Below are positions 23,601 through 35,561 of a stretch of DNA of 64,000 nt, piece by piece (within the stretch, counting starts at the first letter, position 1; each line of letters begins with the position of its first letter). The translations under genes were made by a program, and so were the position numbers. Source of the DNA: Tribonema minus (Eukaryota; Sar; Xanthophyceae; Tribonematales; Tribonemataceae); contig JAFCMP010000079.1 of NCBI GenBank assembly GCA_017506865.1, positions 992,001 through 1,056,000 of the forward strand, read 5' to 3'. The notes under the pieces were generated by a model. It was not told where the DNA came from and did not search any database. It saw only the letters and a list, made by a program, of their open reading frames with translations.

Positions 23601-26600
23601 GCGATGCGGTGAGCTTGAGTCAATGGACGATGAAGTTGTGTGTGGGCGTTTGCGCAAGTGACGCTCCGTCTTTGCGTGCACATGACACCATGTCATAGGC
23701 GTTTTGGCGCCATGCTGATGATCGCTGACACACCGTGAAGGCAATCATGCTATTGTATACTTCATTGCTCAGTCCCAACAGGAGCAGGGTTAGGGTTAGA
23801 ATTAGGGTCAGGTCAGGTTTGGAATTAGAATAACGTGAATTAGAGTTAGGATTGGGGTTGGATCTAACCCTCGCCCTAACCCTAAACCTAACCCTAAGCA
23901 ACAGCCGCAGCGCTCAACAGTGACAATCAGTGCTCAGCAGCGACACGCGCCGTTCACCGCGCACTGTTGCGCACAATATCATGCCCCCCCATTCTGTGCG
24001 TTGCTGTTGTCTGACCCCAGCAAAATGCGTGTTTCACTACCCAGATCTTCAGCGGACGGACGCCATGCGACTGCCACTGCTGGTATTTGCTTTGAAGTGA
24101 AGACGTACAGGTCATGCGACCGAGCGCGGCCACATACGTCAAGTCGTCAAAGCTTTAAATGCTCCGCACGCAGAATACTGCGCCAGTTGCTCGCTGCAGA
24201 CGCCCCGCACGTTGCGTCGCTGGCTTGCGCCCACCCACGCACACAAGCACGTAATCAATCCCTGCCTGAAAAGCACACTCGCACTCAGACACTGCAATGC
24301 TGACCTGCATCCACGTCCCAGGGTTGTCCATGCCCGGAGCCCCCGCGGCCTCCGCCGCAAGGGACTGCAGGGCGCGGCCGACTTCGTCGACGCTGACGCC
24401 GGGGTAGGTAGGTACGACCGCTGCGCGCGGCACCCTCGCCCGCGGATCGTCGTCGGCGCCGGTGCCGCACGTTGCCCACGCGGTCATGTTCAGCGGGACG
24501 CGCAGCGCGTCCATGTACAGCTGCTCATCCACCATGTACTCAAAGCTGCCGTCGCCGCTCACATCGAGCTGCACGATGCTGAGCTTGCGGCGCCGCGGCG
24601 CGACGAATGGGCGCGCGAGCCACTGCTGCGCCGCGGCATCGCCGGCGGCGCTGGCGTTCGTGGGGGGCGTCGGCGCAGGCGCTGCCGCGCTGCTGCTGAG
24701 CACTGCTGCGAATGAGTCAGCGCTCAACGCATTGCTCGCCGCCGGGGTGCTGAAGCTTGCGCGAGTCGTCGATGCAGCGCCACCAGGCGCAACCTCCGTG
24801 GGGGGTGGGAGCTCGTGCATGCGCGGGCGGGGGCTGTCTTGGGCGGGATCGATATCGCTTGTGTCGACTGTTGGAGCAGCACATCGGGATGCCAGAGGTT
24901 GAGGGGCGGGTTAGGGCGATGAGTTGCTGACAAGTAAGGTTGGGGTGGGGGGGGGGGGGGGGGGGGGGGCTGTGTGGTTGAGTACTGGCGCATTCCGCAT
25001 GGCTCCCAACTGTCGGCGACCACATCAGCGCGTGCATACACTAGGTTTGTCGATGCGCGCACAAGCACACCATGCTTTGTGCGCGAGCAAGGGCCCTGAA
25101 GCATGCGACGGAGTGCAGTGTTGAAGTACAGATTGTTGAAGTGACGACGCGTGCGTCGTGTGACGCACATCACCGCGCGGTTGATCATGTCTTATACACG
25201 TGTGCATCGATGAGTGGTGTAGTTGTTGAAGTACAGCGACGCGCAGACAATGCATTTGCTCAGTGCACGTACAGCAATCATTGTACTCGTGCATTCACTG
25301 GCATGGGTGTTGAAGTACACGGTGGTGAAGTAAGGCAACACGCAGCCAATGTCACTGCCCAAGCGCACGTGGAATGCCTGTGCATGTGCAGGTGCATGAA
25401 GTTGATGGTGAAGAACAGGGCGCTGAAGCACAGCAACGCGCGAGCAAGGTCACTGCAGGGCCGTGACAGCGCGTTCTGTTGCAGTATGCATGGTGCACTA
25501 CACAACAGCTTAGACCAAGCGGCAGCACGCGACGGATGCGCGCCGTTGGTGATACCGCAGCGCTGCTGCCAAAAAAATATGCCACTACTGGAACACTTCA
25601 ACGCGGTGCCAACTTCAACAACTTTTTTAACCTGCATGCAGTCCATTTCTACAGGTGCACCAAGCCCTTGAGAAGTCCTCACCTGACTGCACGTCCACCT
25701 CCACAGATGAGCCGCGGCCGCCGTCGTTGTCGTCTGGTGCTGCTATGGGCGGCTTCGCAATCACCAGCGCAGTTGAAGTAGGAAGCGGCGCGTCCCCTTC
25801 CTGGTGAGGGGCGGACGACGTCGCCTGTTGAGCGCTGATGACAGCGGGGAACGTGGCGTTTGCTGCCGGGATGTCGGCTGGCGCGGGGCATATGGCGGCC
25901 TGCAGGGGTCAAGTGCGAGCGTATGCCGTGATGAGCATCACCTCAAGAGGATACAATCACACTATGAGCAGCAGTGACGTCATTGGTTGCTATGACCCCG
26001 TGCGCTACTAACCCTAACCCTAAATCCCAGATAGGCAGGCCGCGGCACGCGTAGCTGCGCCACATGGCGGCGCCCCGTTGCTGCGAAACGAAAGAAGCAT
26101 ATGCGTGACCGACGCCGCTGTGGCTGTGAGCACCGTCGCGCCTGCGACGCGACGCCTGCCGCAGCATTGCCGAGCAATGTTGCATTGGCAGCGCTCAGCA
26201 AGCAGTTATAAGAGACCTCAACTGCAACCCAGGCGGACGGTCAGTTCAGTGATACGGCCAGAGTTAAGTGTTGAGCTCACTAATGTAACGTGCAGGCTCA
26301 AGATCGTAAGCAACGTTGCGCTGGCAGCGCTCAGCCAGCAGGTTTCGAGACCGTAACTTCAACCCGGACGGCCAGTTCAGTTATACGGTCCGAGCGAAGT
26401 GTCGAGCACAACAGTGTAGCCAGAAAGTCACCACATTCTCGCCGTCCCAGTTGCCGTGCGGGCTGCATGGCTGTAATGTGGCGTCAATGTATGTTGACGT
26501 TCGAGCAAATGTGACGAATACGCGCCATTTGGCGGAGACCGCACCTCATCTGGTGCGCACACGGGACGTGACCCCTGCATGCGCCATACATGTGCAATGC

Positions 26601-28789
26601 AATTATCCTTTCCATTGCATGCCCCATGGGTTTATTGTAGACATCATCTTGTGATGACTTGATTGATACTACACACACAGCGCGCGCGTCACAGTAATTG
26701 TCGATGCAGCGCCAAACCATCAACACTGCCTGAGCACTGCCATGCATGCACTGCAACCTCGCGCCGACCGCACCTGACTGCACCGCTACAGCGCCCAAGT
26801 TCAGCACGAGCAACCTTTGTGACCTGTGACCAATTTCCTGGCGCGAACAACTACCATTTAATTAATGCCAAGCGCCGCCGGCGTCACGGTGACACCACAT
26901 CTCAGCAATTTCAACATTGAACCCCGCCCCGTCAACTTGGGTATACGCATACTCTGGCAATCACCACAGCTACTTTTCCTCACCGCTGCAGCCGGAACAT
27001 CCGCGGAGTCGCCGGAGGCGCCACTGGTGTCGATCGCGTCATCGCGCTGCGCAGCTGCAGAAGTTGCGGAGGTTGGCGTGGCGGCAGTCGGTGCAGCCGC
27101 GGCAGGCGCGTCGGGTGCAGACGTGGCAGCAGTCTCGGCGGTCTCAGGCGCGTCGACTGGGAGCTCGGGCGCTGCGCCGCTGACGTCAAGCAGCGTGGTC
27201 GCGACGGGGGAGACCTGCCGTAGGTAACAATTTATGACAAGGGGAGAGGGACCATTAGGTGCCGTTATGTTTTGTTGTGCGCAGGCTCAGACCATGCAGG
27301 AGTTTAAGCACTGTCGCACGCAGCGCGCTGCGCTGCCTACTGTTGGCGGGCAAGCGCTGCCGCGATTGAGTCACGCAATATGCTGCGCGCTGGCTCGGGT
27401 CACACGACCACCGGCTGTGCATGCGCACGCCACGCCTCCAGGGGGAGACCTGGCGTGTGCGAGCAAGCTGAGTAATGGAGCTGCACGTGGTGACCTGCGC
27501 GCTGCAACGGTGCCTGGACTCGGCGCACCGCTGAAGACAAGACACGCACGCGCCATGACAGAACTCGTTTGACGACATGACTACACGAGAGAGACCACAA
27601 CCGCCCGATCCGTCTGGCTCACCATCTGCACCGTCATCTCCACAGACGCGTCGGCGGCAACGCTCGCGAGGGGGGCAGCGTCCTCGTGCTGAGCAGCCGA
27701 TGCCAGCTCAACAGCAGCAGCGCTCGGCGCCGTGGCGGCGGACGCCTCCGGTGTGGCGGCGACGGGCTCGGAGATGATAGCCACGGGGATGAGCGCGCCA
27801 CGGGGGACCGTTGGCGCGGCGGGGGCCATGAGCAGGGGCGTCTCAATCGTAGTTGTCGCCTGTCGAGTTGATGCAGGGGGGGGAGAGGGGGGGGGGGGCG
27901 GGGGGGGTTGAGGTCCATGTTGCAGGTGCTCAGTCAGACATTGCAGGTCTGGAGCAGCGCGCGGTCAACAACAAGGGCAGGTATGCACAACAAGGGACAG
28001 GTATGCAACTGCGATTTCAGTGGGACTGGCCAACGGAATCCTGCGAAAGAGGGGAGGGGGTGGGGGGGGGTGGGGCGTGAACTTCAATAATGACCATTCT
28101 TGGAACATGGGCTAGCGCTGGGCATGATTATGATACTGTAAATGCTTGTGGGCTGCGAGTCTGTATGTCCCTGCGTTGAGGCCATGGGTCATTGTGAGTA
28201 CGTGCATGAAAAAGTTTATGCGTTGAATTAAAAATGAAGGTGACGTCCAGGAGGTGCACACCCTCATGAGCCGTCGCGACACGTGTCGCGAGACGTGCTG
28301 GTCAGACTTGTTGCAAGAACAGGCTGCACACTTCAACAAAGGGTTCTACACAGCTGCTGGACGTACAACAATACCGTGACTTGATGCCACGCTAATGTAC
28401 GTGGAATTTTTATGCCAATGACAATGACATAAACTTGAACTTGCAAGCGCGAATCTCAGTCACTCAGAAACTCAGTGCGCGCGCGCAGCAGAGAGCATGC
28501 GCAGCGCACAGTGCGCGCGCACGCGTCAACTACAGCAGCAAGCACCTCCAACGAAAACGCAAGCGCAAACAACATCAGCGAGGTGAAATCCTCACCGTGG
28601 CGCTGGGCACTGCCGTGGCGTTGCTGGCGGGCTCGAGCGCTGCCTCCAGTAGAGCAGCATCGCTCGGCACCGCCGCGACAGGCGCGTGAGTCGCGTCAGC
28701 ATCAGCCGCGGCCGCCTCGACCGAGGACGCGTCAGCGCTGGCGGACTGGGCCGAGGAAGCCGGCGCCGCCGTGAGAGTGTCGCCAGCGG

Positions 28790-28821
<32 letters not shown>

Positions 28822-31454
28822 GCGGCGGCGGCGGCGTCGGCGGCGGCGCTGCTGGCGTTCGCGGCAGCGGCGTCGGTGTCAGAGGTGAAGACGTCGCTGA
28901 TGATCACGGTGGCGGTGGCGGTGTCGGCGACGGCGTCGCTGATGATTGCCGCAGCGCCTGGGACGGTGACGTTCGCGGGGTCGTCGGCGTCGACGGCGGC
29001 GATGGCGGCAGCAGCGCCATTGCCGTCTGCAGCGCTGGCGGAGACGGAAGCGACGTCGGCGTCGGCGTCGGTGGCGGCGATGGCGGCAGCAGCGCCATTG
29101 CCGTCTGCAGCGCTGGCGGAGACGGAAGCGACGTCGGCGTCGGCGTCGGTGGCGGCGATGGCGGCAGCAGCGCCATTGCCGTCTGCAGCGCTGGCGGAGA
29201 CGGAAGCGACGTCGGCGTTGGCGTCGGCGGCGGCGGCGGCGATGTCGGCGTTGGCGTCGCTTGCGGAGGCAGGGGCGGCGTCTGAGGCACCAGCGGATGC
29301 GGCGCCGGTAGCGGCGGCGCTGGCGGAGGCGAGGGCGGTGTCCGCAGCCGCGGCGTTGCCGGCAGCAGATTCGGCAGGGCTGGCGGCAGTTTCAACGACT
29401 ACGGCGCCGCGAGGGGCAGGGGTAGTGGCGGCAACTTCGACACCGGCAGGGGGGGCAGTGGTGTTGACGGGCGCGGGGGCGTCGTGCGCGGCGATGGTGT
29501 TGGCGGTGCCGAAGTAGTCCCCGATGATGACAAAGGTGGTCGGCGCCTGCACGCTGATCACGTCGCTGTCGCTGGCGGCGTCGACGTGAGGAGCATCTGC
29601 GTTGAGCACTGCCGCGGTGGAGTTGATCGCTGCCGCCAGGTCGACTGCCACGTTGCTCACTGCTGCTGCGGGTGCAGATGTGGGGTCGAGCGCTGCCACC
29701 AGCAGCTGCGCAGCACCGCTCGGCGCATGCGGCGCGCTCGTCGCGTACGCACCATCGGTGTCAAGGCTGGGAAGGTTGAACAGGTCGGCCAGGACATCGA
29801 CGACGGCTTCTGCACGAGCCTCGTGCGCGGTGTCGGTGGTGGCGAGGGCTGACGGGAGGGGGGTGGTTGGGGGGAGGGGGGTGTCGGGGGGGACGCCCAG
29901 CTGAGCGCTGAGGGCATCGAGCGCTGCTGACCGCGGGGACGCATCCTCCACGGGGCAGAAGGCGCTGGGGTCGGGGGTGTTGAAGTAGTGGGCGTGGACT
30001 TGGTGAATGTTGGTGGTGCCGTCGTGGTGGTGGCTGGCCGCGGTGAAAGGGGGCAGCACGGGAAGGAGCGCTGCCGCGGCCGGGGCACCTGCACGGCGGA
30101 CATGGAGAGAGGCGCTTTGAGCAACAGCAGCGTAGATGTATGACTGATGGGTATGCTGTACGGGTATGCACGGCGGTTACCTGAGCGAGTAAAGGACGCG
30201 CAGATCGTGCTGTGTGCGCGATGATGTACGTCTATGCCTGTCTTGAGAGAGAGCAAAATGTGAGTGACTGTCATGCTCGCGTGCGGCTTGGCGTAAGCGC
30301 GCACTTGCACACGTGAAGAACATTGGCTGCCGCCGTAAGTAGGCGCACAGAACACGCGTGCGTATCAGCTGGGCACATGACTGCAAGCAACAAACGAGGT
30401 TTAGCGGCGCCTGAAGCAGCAGAACAGTAGCTCACGGCCCTAATTTCAGATTGATGTCGTGCTGTCTAATATGAAGACGTGGCAGCGCACAGCGACACGA
30501 ACCTTGTAGGGCGTTAGTTTTTCTGCTCTCACGCCGGCAATGGTGAGGCAACAGTATGCTGACCAGTGCCGCACAAATTTCTACCCATCTGGCACCACAA
30601 TCTGCTATGACCATCACAGCATTATTTTACGCCAATGGTACACTCATGTCAGTGAATTGCCGGAGCATGGCCTGACCAGTTAGTCTTCATCACTACCCTC
30701 CCTGGCTGACCATCACAGGACCTGACAAATATGATATTTCAGATCCCGCAAACCACCTGTGAGCATGACTGACATGGTGGGGTGGTGCAGGGCAAGGGGG
30801 CAGGGGCTTAGGGGGCAGCTCATTACCTAGCCCGCGCTTCGAGATCGACATCGAGCTCCTCGACGGAACGTGCGCTCGCTGGCGTCTGCTGGCGGCGCGG
30901 ACAGGCCGGTCTGCAGCTGATGCCTGCAGCAGCTATCTGCGGGCCCTTGCGTTACCTGAACAAAGGCCGGTAGCTCATCGGCAGCGCACAGGAACGGCAG
31001 CTGACAGGTGTCCGGATGAAGCCGCGCTGCTGGAGTGCGCTGGCAGCTCGCGGTCACGTGCGTCGAGAACCGAGCTGCGTTCTTGGAGTCAGACGTTAAG
31101 CAAACGACCTGAAACAGCCATGCGGTACCTCCGTGGCCTCGCGGGTGGCCGACGCTGGCTGACCTGCCATACGCTTTGACTCGAATATAACATGTGAACT
31201 GGGTGTTCAACAGAGTAGGTCTCACCTGAGGCGCGGCGGCTGCGCCTGTTGGTGCCTCTGTGGAAGATGCCGCGGAACCACGAGCGGAGGCCTCGGCCTG
31301 TGCGGACGGCGGGGTCGTCATGGTGCGCATCGATGGCAACGAGGGGCGGCGGGAGCTGGCTGGTCGTATCGCCTTTCGGCGACGATGCGGAAGTTGAAAG
31401 CAAGGCGAGCAGGAAAAGCAGCAGCAGCACGGAGGCCGCGCTGCTACGCGCCAT
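20649..31454 (-). CDS. Very large Ala-rich secretory/membrane protein, unrecognised family
   Basis: Nine minus-strand exons agree in phase: 31226-31454, 28596-30088, 27623-27859, 26984-27214, 25683-25899, 24305-24837, 23433-23573, 22140-22829, 20649-20828; about 1,317 residues without the missing 3' end. Residues 1-25 are a signal peptide (MARSSAASVLLLLFLLALL). Exon 2 is long, Ala/Asp/Ser-rich and low complexity, with three 26-residue direct repeats and a poly-Ala run of about 17. Exon 6 holds QLDVSGDGSFEYMV, like a calcium-binding FG-GAP/DxDGDG loop, followed by NMTAWATC. Exons 7-8 contain hydrophobic helices (LLLAWAALLIASAGAW; ATAILIWHLLCPALQAIV; AWFVVMISVAWLWAGAA) around a Arg/Asp-rich loop. 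Exon 9 is Arg/Lys-rich with two Cys. Together this suggests a large luminal or extracellular region anchored by a multi-pass C-terminal part. The exon 6 acceptor is 24837 by phase (24833 has the better CAG). Confidence 0.7.
23784..23900. repeat. Interstitial TTAGGG/CCCTAA-type tract
   Basis: Degenerate GGTTAG units run from 23784 to about 23860 and then switch strand sense to CCCTAAC units to 23900, so two tracts meet head to head. It lies in an intron of the large membrane gene. Confidence 0.85.
25100..25460. repeat. Degenerate tandem repeat in large-gene intron 5
   Basis: Four loosely related units of about 90-100 bp, each beginning near GTTGAAGTACA or GGTGAAG and carrying ACGCGC and CAATG words (25121, 25230, 25310, 25400). 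Confidence 0.6.
26170..26410. repeat. Two-copy tandem repeat, about 135 bp
   Basis: Both copies run TTGGCAGCGCTCAG or CTGGCAGCGCTCAG, then a GAGACC word, an AACCCnGnCGGnC block, CAGTTCAGTnATACGG and AAGTGT. It lies in the intron between exons 4 and 5 of the large gene. Confidence 0.85.
28990..29230 (-). repeat. 78-bp in-frame coding repeat, three copies
   Basis: Nearly identical 78-bp units (26 codons, each containing DVASVSASAADGNG and AAAAIA) inside exon 2 of the large gene. Near identity at the DNA level points to recent expansion. Confidence 0.95.
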
Positions 31455-32816
31455 GGTGCCTTGCCAATACGGTCTCGGGTAGGTCGCTGTGTGAGCGCGC
31501 TTGCCGAGTAGTGGTGCACTGCACGTACTTGTACTTAGGGGGGGTCGACAGATGACAGTTACATCTAGTTGCATCCAAGATTCCGCCGAAGAGCTACACT
31601 CGAGGCTCCATCTATCAAGCTGGTATATATATACGCGATGGACACCTGCAAAGCACGCAAATAAGTACCAAAACGAGGTACCAAACAATGTAGCTTCGTC
31701 AAATGATATGCTTGCATGTGACTTCACAGTTGCCCCCTTGCACCCCCCCGGGGGGCGTCTACTTACATACCCCCCATAGGGGGCTGAAAGGGGGAAGGGG
31801 AAGGGGGGACGCACCCTCAGGGGAACAAGCTTCGCAAACGCCGCCACTAGGCGAGATCAGCACTTGCAAATCAGTGTTATTCAGTGAAGCCCGTCACACG
31901 CGACGGTAATCGTAGTAGATGTGTACTTTGAAACTGTTGGAGGGAATGCTCGCTCACCTGGCTCAACAAACCAGACGCAATGCGCAAGCGAGAAGCGCCG
32001 CATCGCCACGCATGCTCCGTGCGCCCGCTGCCAGCGCCCCTCAACATTCCAGCAAGCGCCACACCAAGCTGCCTTAGGCTGCGCTCCAAGCCCTCCCGAC
32101 CAGTCAGCTGCTGCTGCGCCAATGAATGCCGCCAGTACGCCCCCGCTCACCCCCTGCGCTTTACGCGCCGCGCGCGGCATGGTCCAATTGCTGTGCAGCT
32201 CCACTGCTGCTGTGCTTGGCTCCTGTCTTCGTGGCTGACTGCATGACGCCGCAGCCACGGCTGCGCGCGCGCTGCCATCGCCGCTGCCGCCGCAGCCGCC
32301 GCTGCCGCCGCCGCCGCCATCGCTGCTGCTGGCGCCGCCGCCGCCGCCGCTCCGCTACTGCAGCCGCTGCCGCTGCCGCTGCGGGTGCCGCCCTTGTGCC
32401 GGCTGCTGTTTCCTGTTGTTGTGCTGCTGGCGATTCTGCCCTGTGCTTCATGGTGATGATGGTTCGTGGACCTTGCCCGTGGCGCACGCGTGTGTTGTGT
32501 GCGCGTAGCGCCGGCGGTGCCGTGCGAGTTCCCACGGAGACAGAGGCACCGGTGCAGAACGCGTTAACGCGTGCCAGCTGTGAGCACAGGAAGTGGCGCG
32601 CGTGACGCTCCAGTGCCGCGCTGATCCGGAGCTGACGGCGGTGCCGGCGATGGCGCGATGCGAGCGCTGTGCACGCTGGTGCGCGAACCAACGGTGCTGC
32701 GGGGGCGGCAGTTGCGCGGTGGTGCTGCTGCCGCGCGCTTGGTTCCGTAGCGGTGGCGGGCCCTGCTGCCAGGTCGCGCCCTCAAAGCTGGCGATGCGCG
32801 TGCGTTGTCGCCGCCG

Positions 32817-32861
<45 letters not shown>

Positions 32862-35561
32862 CGCCGCTGCTGTCGCTGCCGCTGCCATGCCTGCTGCCAT
32901 CGCCTGCTGCTGCAATGCTGGCGCTCCTCCGCTGTACGTCTTGGTGATGAAGGCGCGTCAAGCTTGCCCGTGGCACGCGCACGCGCTGGTGTGCTGTGCG
33001 CGCAGTGCGGGCGGCGCCGTGTGATGTCCAACGAGATGAGCTTCTGGTGTCGAGTGCGCAGCGCTTGCTGCGTCACTGGCGGTGCAGGAAGTGGCGCTCG
33101 TGACACTCCAATGGCGCGCCGGTGATAGCGTCGCCGGCGGCGCCGGCGATGGCACGACGCGAGCGCTGCGCACGCTGGTGCGCAAACTGACGGTGCTGCG
33201 GCGGCAGCAGCTGCGCGACCGCGCTGCTGCCGCGCATTCGGCACTGCAGCAGGCGCCGACCCTACCGCCGCTGCGCGCCAGTGGAGCTGTTGATGAGTGC
33301 CCTGCAGCGACTGCTGGGTGTGCGCGCGAGCGCTGCCGCTGCGTGCTGGTGGCTCGTGACGTAAGCGCCAACTCGACTGCGCCTCCCACTACCGCATCGG
33401 TGAGCGCTGTGTGTACTGCAGGATGGCACCATGGCGTCCGCCACTCTTTGCTGCAGCTGCTGCATCTTGATGAGGGCGCTGTGGCCATGTTCATGTGGGG
33501 CTTGCTGGATGTGCACCACAACGGCAGCACCAGTCAGCGGCAGCGGCGCGCCGGCGTTGGCAGCAGCAGCGCGGCAGCAGCGGCGGCGGGCGGCGTCGGC
33601 GTCGGCGGCGGTAGTGTAGGAGACAGACAGAAGATGATGGCGTTTTTTTGCGTCCATGTCATTCCATGACGACACTGCAAGGTCTACGTTAAGTATCTGT
33701 GACGCACAATGCAGCACACACAGGCAGGACTCGAGTGAGGAGAAGAAACACAAGGAGAGCAGGGATTAGGCTGCGTGTTTCAAGACCGCATCCACATCGT
33801 GCCAGACAACCGTGGTTACCAACAAAGCCTGAAACACAAAGAGGAGCACAGAAAGAACGTTCTGCTCTTCAGTTGTCAAAAACCGTTTGCTCTTGATCCT
33901 CCTCGTGCAAAAATCAACGCATTGCTCTACGCTCTTCTGCGCGAAGCAGGCTTACGGGCATCGTCTCGAGCTATGCCGATGTCCGCTTCGAGCGGCCAAA
34001 GCATGAGCCGCACTAGCGCTGCCGCTCAGTCGCTGCCCTAGGCAGCATGGGCTCGTCGAGAGCACCAGACTGCCGCCTGATGGTCGAGGAGCCGACCTAA
34101 GGATCCAGGCTAGAGGTCGAGCGCAGTGAATGCATCAGCTTGCCTGCTCTATTGAATAAGAGGGAGCGCGCCATTAACAGGCCACTGGAGCTGAGCTACT
34201 GCTTGTCGTCAAGCAAGGTAGGGGAACACTTGACTTGTGATGTGATATTTTGACGTTGACGACCATCCTGCTGGTCTGACTTCTCTGGGGCCGCGCTGGA
34301 AGGTGCAGAGCGGCATGAGACTGCACGGCTTCAACACCCCTGCAACTAGATTGTCACTCCGTGGTGTCCTGCTCGCGCAGGTGTAGTGTGTCCAGCAGCT
34401 AGACATGCTTTCCCCCCTTTCCCCTTTTCTGGAGGTGACTCTCCACACCTGTATCGTGCGAGCTCCGGATGGGGGTCTGACAGCCCATGCGTCCCTTGTT
34501 AACCAACATGTCACTGTTTCTCAAGTGCGACATGCGACCGGATTTTCAATGGCTAGCATCCAGAAACATCCTCCTCGTGCCATAGTTCAACACACAAAGT
34601 TCAAGTTTACACATCCGAACTGGCAGACTGTTGGCCGCCGTCTATGACAGTGCGCACTTCAACCTTGCATTGCTCCTGTCTAATGACTTCAGGCTGTGAC
34701 AAACACGTCTTTTTGAAAACCAGATGCAGTCAACCAGACCCTCAGGCTGAGCTTACCAGCAGCAATGTGAGAGTAGCCGGACGATTTGTGTATTTTCTGA
34801 CGTTGGCATCACTTTCATGTGCATTATTAAAAGCAGCAAGCCTTTGCTCTGTCACCCCGTCTATTGTTGCGCCGCAGTACATGCGGCATGCCCCACACAA
34901 GCTTTTGAATGTGTACTGACCGCAAACTCTCATCATTCTGACGACCCCTCCCCCCAAGGTCATCCAGAGGTAAAGTAGAAAAACTTGCACATGCCCAGAA
35001 TGTGCCTGCTACCCGCCCTCCTCTGTCACACCCACTGTCACATCACCGTGGCTACCCCCCACGCCCCCGTGGCAACAGTACTCGTATGCCATTGACAGCA
35101 AGCAGCACATAGAAGCACAGACCCCCTCGCAGAAGTGACAGCTCAGCCACCTCAACTCCGCCGCCGCAGCGACATTGACATCAAGATTGACACTTGGTAC
35201 AGTATCACAAAGATGACACTCATGGCGTGCAAAACTGATGACCCGGCGCTTGGGGCCAAATGAGCACGCGTGAAGCAATTCAGATGTGTGCGACGCATGT
35301 GCTTCCTCATCACACTGATGCTGCCTCCACGACACGATTAAGGGCATTTTGAAGTGCAACTTCAAGTGCATACATGACAAGTTCAAGCGAGATGGCAACA
35401 GGAGCACGAAGATGGCATGTGTGTCACGCAAACCACAAAGTTCCATTTGGAACAAACGAGCGCTCACCCTAGCCCTGACCCCAACCTTGCCCCTGATGGC
35501 TCCGAAATGCCATGTGCCCTAACCCCAACCTTGCCCCTGATGGCTCCGATGACACGTGCAT
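31455..35561. other. No secure gene; GC-rich repeats and spacer
   Basis: 31.46-32.1 kb has short open frames; a minus frame ending at a good donor near 31958 (ending FVEP before GTGAGC) may be an exon but has no partner. 32.16-33.53 kb is a tandem array (separate entry). 33.7-35.4 kb is AT-richer with no convincing frame. 35466-35545 carries a short duplicated unit of about 52 bp (CCCCAACCTTGCCCCTGATG twice). Confidence 0.45.
32160..33530. repeat. GC-rich tandem array, about 490-bp unit, two to three copies
   Basis: Marker words recur in order: AGGAAGTGGCGC at about 32589 and 33088; CACGCTGGTGCGC at about 32674 and 33172; TTGCCCGTGGC at about 32474 and 32963. Each unit also carries a run of CGC/CTG triplets (pure CGC at about 32808-32858). 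Arg/Ala-rich open frames on both strands follow from composition. Confidence 0.75.

Noticed and set aside
28786-28850. GCG/GGC triplet run as a non-coding microsatellite
   Set aside because: It is in frame and encodes poly-Ala inside the long exon of the large membrane gene.
32126-33669. Arg/Ala-rich open frames on both strands
   Set aside because: They follow from CGC/CTG triplet runs in a tandem array; none has a coherent domain.
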